From NCBI GenBank assembly GCA_012845835.1, contig JABAKD010000014.1, forward strand, positions 2,286,501-2,350,500: DNA of 64,000 nt, written 5' to 3'. Under the pieces are notes generated by a model. That model worked only from the letters and a program-made list of their open reading frames with translations, did not search any database and was not told the DNA's origin. The stretch is from Undaria pinnatifida (lineage: Eukaryota; Sar; Phaeophyceae; Laminariales; Alariaceae). The stretch's first letter is position 1, and each line of letters opens with the position of its first letter. Positions 61,300 through 64,000 of this stretch are shown here, one piece after another. Made by a program: the position numbers and the translations under genes.

Positions 61300-62100
61300 G
61301 AGACTTTGCAATTATTTGTACATGCGAGTTACCACCGTTTTTTCTGTTGCTGCTTGCTTCGTATAGTACCTGGTGTACGAGGTCCGACGATGTGCGTTAG
61401 ATCGCTGCATTGGGCGTGAAAATGTCGCCGTGGTTTCGGGCTCCTGCTATCTATGCACAGGCGAGAGCTTGGAGCACGGCAGTACAGCTGCTGCTGTACT
61501 GCTGTTGTACTGCTGTACACTGATTTTGTGGCTGCGAGGCTGAGTGGCTGCCTTTGCGAAAAATCAATCCACCGCTCTTGATCGTTTAATGTGCCTATGA
61601 CCGCACACATACTCCACTCACGTACAGAACCACACACATGCACACAGAAGCACCTTCCGTGGCTGTCACAAAGGGTTGCTGCTGCTGCTGCTGTTACTGC
61701 TGCGTCGCAGCGGATAGGAGAGATGGAAACATGTTTGAACGGATGGTGTTGTACAGCGGGCGGGAGAGCGGAGCGAATTAAAAAATGCGAGAGCGGAGCG
61801 GGTTATTAACAAATATATATGTTATAATGGTGGGGTTTTCCACAGCACCCACTCGGCTCAGCGAGGCGGACCTCACCCCCTTGAATATAGAGCCAGCTCG
61901 GCGACTTCAAATGCTCAGAGCACGCGCCACGGAGCTCGGCCGAGATAGACATACGTCGTAACGTACCGACGGAGACTCCTCGCTCGCCCCCCAGCCGAAA
62001 AACACGCCAAAAAAAACTCGGCCGCCGGCGACCAACATACCAGACGAAAATATACATGTACGCTACGATGGAGGTGCACTACGTTTCTTCTGAGGTTGCT
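61300..62100. other. no gene recognised
   Basis: Short open frames only; CTGCTGCTGCTG runs at 61677-61697. Nothing supports an exon of the downstream AQR gene. Confidence 0.3.
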
Positions 62101-62109
62101 CACATTTGG

Positions 62110-62280
62110 AACTTGACCCTCCCGATACCAATTTTCAAGTAAATTTGTCCCCAAGAAAGGTTTCCAGCTGTAAAGGCGTTAAGAAACCACCCCCCTTTTA
62201 GAGCCCCCAAATCCCTCCCTGTACTAACTTCAAGTAATTTTGTCCCCAAAAAAGGTTTCCAGTCGTACAGGCGTTAATAA
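62110..62280 (-). mobile_element. one partial and one full TTAAC-family MITE
   Basis: 62110-62182 (ACCAATTTTCAAGTAAATTT to TGTAAAGGCGTTAAG) and 62185-62277 (CCCCCTTTTAGAGCCCCC to CGTACAGGCGTTAA). Confidence 0.65.
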
Positions 62281-62637
62281 TCCTCCCGAAAACTGATTTT
62301 GGAGAGAAGTGAAGCTGCCACCGGATGATAAATTCCCATGTCCTATTAATAGTTATAACTGGAGGGGGGGGGGAGGAAAGACGCCTGTGGCCACCGCTTG
62401 CCCAGAAAAGGACGATGAGGAGATGTAAAACCTCTTTTACGAGTTGAGCTATTAGGTAGGTGCACGAGGAGAATCAACATGCCCCGAAACCTTATTTTGG
62501 AGGAAAGTAAACACTGCCACCGGATGAAAAAGGCCATGTGGCCTAGTTGGGTACAAGTACACGACGACGAGAATCACACATGCAACAACAACGAAAAAAT
62601 GTCCTATTATTTTTTTTTTTTCCGACGATTTTGGGTG

Positions 62638-62724
62638 TACCCCTTTAGAGCCCCCAAACCCCTCCCTATACTAACTTTAAGTAATTTTGTCCCCAAAAAG
62701 GGTTTTCAGTTCTAAAGGGGTTAA
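62638..62724 (-). mobile_element. TTAAC-family MITE
   Basis: A reverse copy from ACCCCTTTAGAGCCCCCAAA to GTTCTAAAGGGGTTAAGG. Confidence 0.7.
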
Positions 62725-63195
62725 GGAGCCCCTAAAATAGTCGTTCAGAAACCATTTTCGCCAAAAAAAGGTATACCTCTATCGTAGCACGTGCCGTTTT
62801 TTCTTTTATTGTACGCTTTATATTATTCCAGGTATGCTTTTTTACATTCGCACATTGAGACCGACGAACGTAGTGACCCGAGACCGACGCAGCCCAACCC
62901 ACGTGAGGTGGTTAGAAATTAAAAAATAAAATGTTTTGGTTTAACGCAATTCTAACCTGGCTTACGGGGGTTGCGGGTTGGGTTGGCCTTGGGGTCGTGT
63001 CGGTTCGTCGGTTTCAATACTATACAGTACCTGGTATATGCCTGGCGTTTTTTTTTTTTTTTCTTCAGGTTTTGTTGAATCGCGCAAATACCCTACAGGT
63101 AACGCGGCGGCAAACACGCTTCGTAGTGCGGTGCTTGATGTTGCGTGGGGTGGAATTACTACTACTGTAGTGCAGTACCTGGTAGTTGTTTTGTT

Positions 63196-64000
63196 TTGTG
63201 TTGTGTTGTGTTGTGTTGTGTTGTGTTGTGTTGTGTTGTGTTGTGTTGTGTTGTGTTGTGTTGTGTTGTGTTGTGTTGTGTTGTGTTGTGTTGTGTCGTG
63301 TCGTGTCGTGTCGTGTCGTGTCGTGTCGTGTCGTGTCGTGTCGTGTCGTGTCGTGTCGTGTCGTGTCGTGTCGTGTGGCGTTGCGTTGCGTTGCGTTGCG
63401 TTGCGCTGCGTTGCGTTGCGTTGCGTTGCGTTGCGTTGCGTTGCGTTGCGTTGCGTTGCGTTGCGTCGGGTCGGGTCGGGTCGGGTCGGGTCGGGTCGGG
63501 TCGGGTCGGGTCGGGTCGGGTCGGGTCGGGTCGGGTCGGGTCGGGTCGGGTCGGGTCGGGTCGGGTCGGGTCGGGTCGGGTCGGGTCGGGTCGGGTCGGG
63601 TCGGGTCGGGTCGGGTCGGGTCGGGTCGGGTCGGGTCGGGTCGGGTCGGGTCGGGTCGGGTCGGGTCGGGTCGGGTCGGGTCGGGTCGGGTTGGGTTGGG
63701 TTGGGTTGGGTTGGGTTGGGCTGTGCTGTGCTGTGCTGTGCTGTGCTGTGCTGTGCTGTGCTGTGCTGTGCTGTGTTGTGTTGTGTTGTGTTGTGTTGTG
63801 TTGTGTTGTGTTGTGTTGTGTTGTGTTGTGTTGTGTTGTGTTGTGTTGTGTTGTGTTGTGTTGTGTTGTGTTGTGTTGTGTTGTGTTGTGTTGTGTTGTG
63901 TTGTGTTGTGTTGTGTTGTGTTGTGTTGTGTTGTGTTGTGTTGTTGTGCTGTGTTGTGTTGTGTTGTGTTGTGTTGTGTTGTGTTGTGTTGTGTTGTTGT
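63196..64000 (+). repeat. pentanucleotide satellite in successive motif blocks
   Basis: Blocks of TTGTG (63196-63295), TCGTG (63296-63375), TTGCG (63381-63465), TCGGG (63466-63690, 45 units), TTGGG (63691-63720), CTGTG (63721-63775) and TTGTG again follow one another with no change of 5-bp register until a slip at about 63941. The array runs off the window. Confidence 0.97.

Noticed and set aside
63196-64000. Terminal array read as a chromosome telomere
   Set aside because: The pentamers (TTGTG, TCGGG and so on) do not match known telomere repeats and change motif in blocks, so a satellite is more likely.

Overview
The window is eukaryotic nuclear DNA. It holds two intron-rich protein genes read away from each other, set in dense repeats. 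I infer a stramenopile, most likely a brown alga. The reasons are GC-rich exons split by long GT-AG introns, many long C/G homopolymers and a high load of small DNA transposons. No sequence search was possible, so the organism call is an inference.

Layout. 1-4200: GC-rich, degenerate minus-strand Pro/Arg/Ser-rich reading frames, including a frameshifted RING-finger remnant at the left edge. 4200-16800: no convincing gene; tRNA-like SINE copies, a degenerate tandem satellite (6020-7150), a MITE with a 44-bp inverted repeat, a direct duplication of about 0.8 kb, other MITEs and microsatellites. 16870-25737, minus strand: an 8-exon gene for a SAM-dependent methyltransferase-like protein (403 aa as modelled). 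25740-29500: intergenic, with poly-G and a second degenerate satellite. 29520 to beyond 59693, plus strand: the first 18 exons (1495 aa, frame kept at every junction) of an Aquarius/IBP160 homologue, the intron-binding SF1 helicase of the spliceosome. Its helicase core must lie beyond the right edge. 59700-64000: the next intron or intergenic DNA, ending in about 800 bp of pentanucleotide repeats.

The most striking observation is that both genes carry diverged tandem copies of their own exon edges inside their introns. In at least ten Aquarius introns and three methyltransferase introns, the head of the next exon with its 3' splice site, or the tail of the previous exon with its 5' splice site, is repeated one to about twenty times. 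Several decoys keep an AG or GT. Two echoes of methyltransferase exon 7 differ from the real exon mainly at synonymous positions. A second theme is the arrangement of small mobile elements. C-tailed repeat families lie close to splice sites, one MITE abuts a decoy donor, and elements of MULE, PIF/Harbinger and possibly piggyBac type sit inside Aquarius introns.
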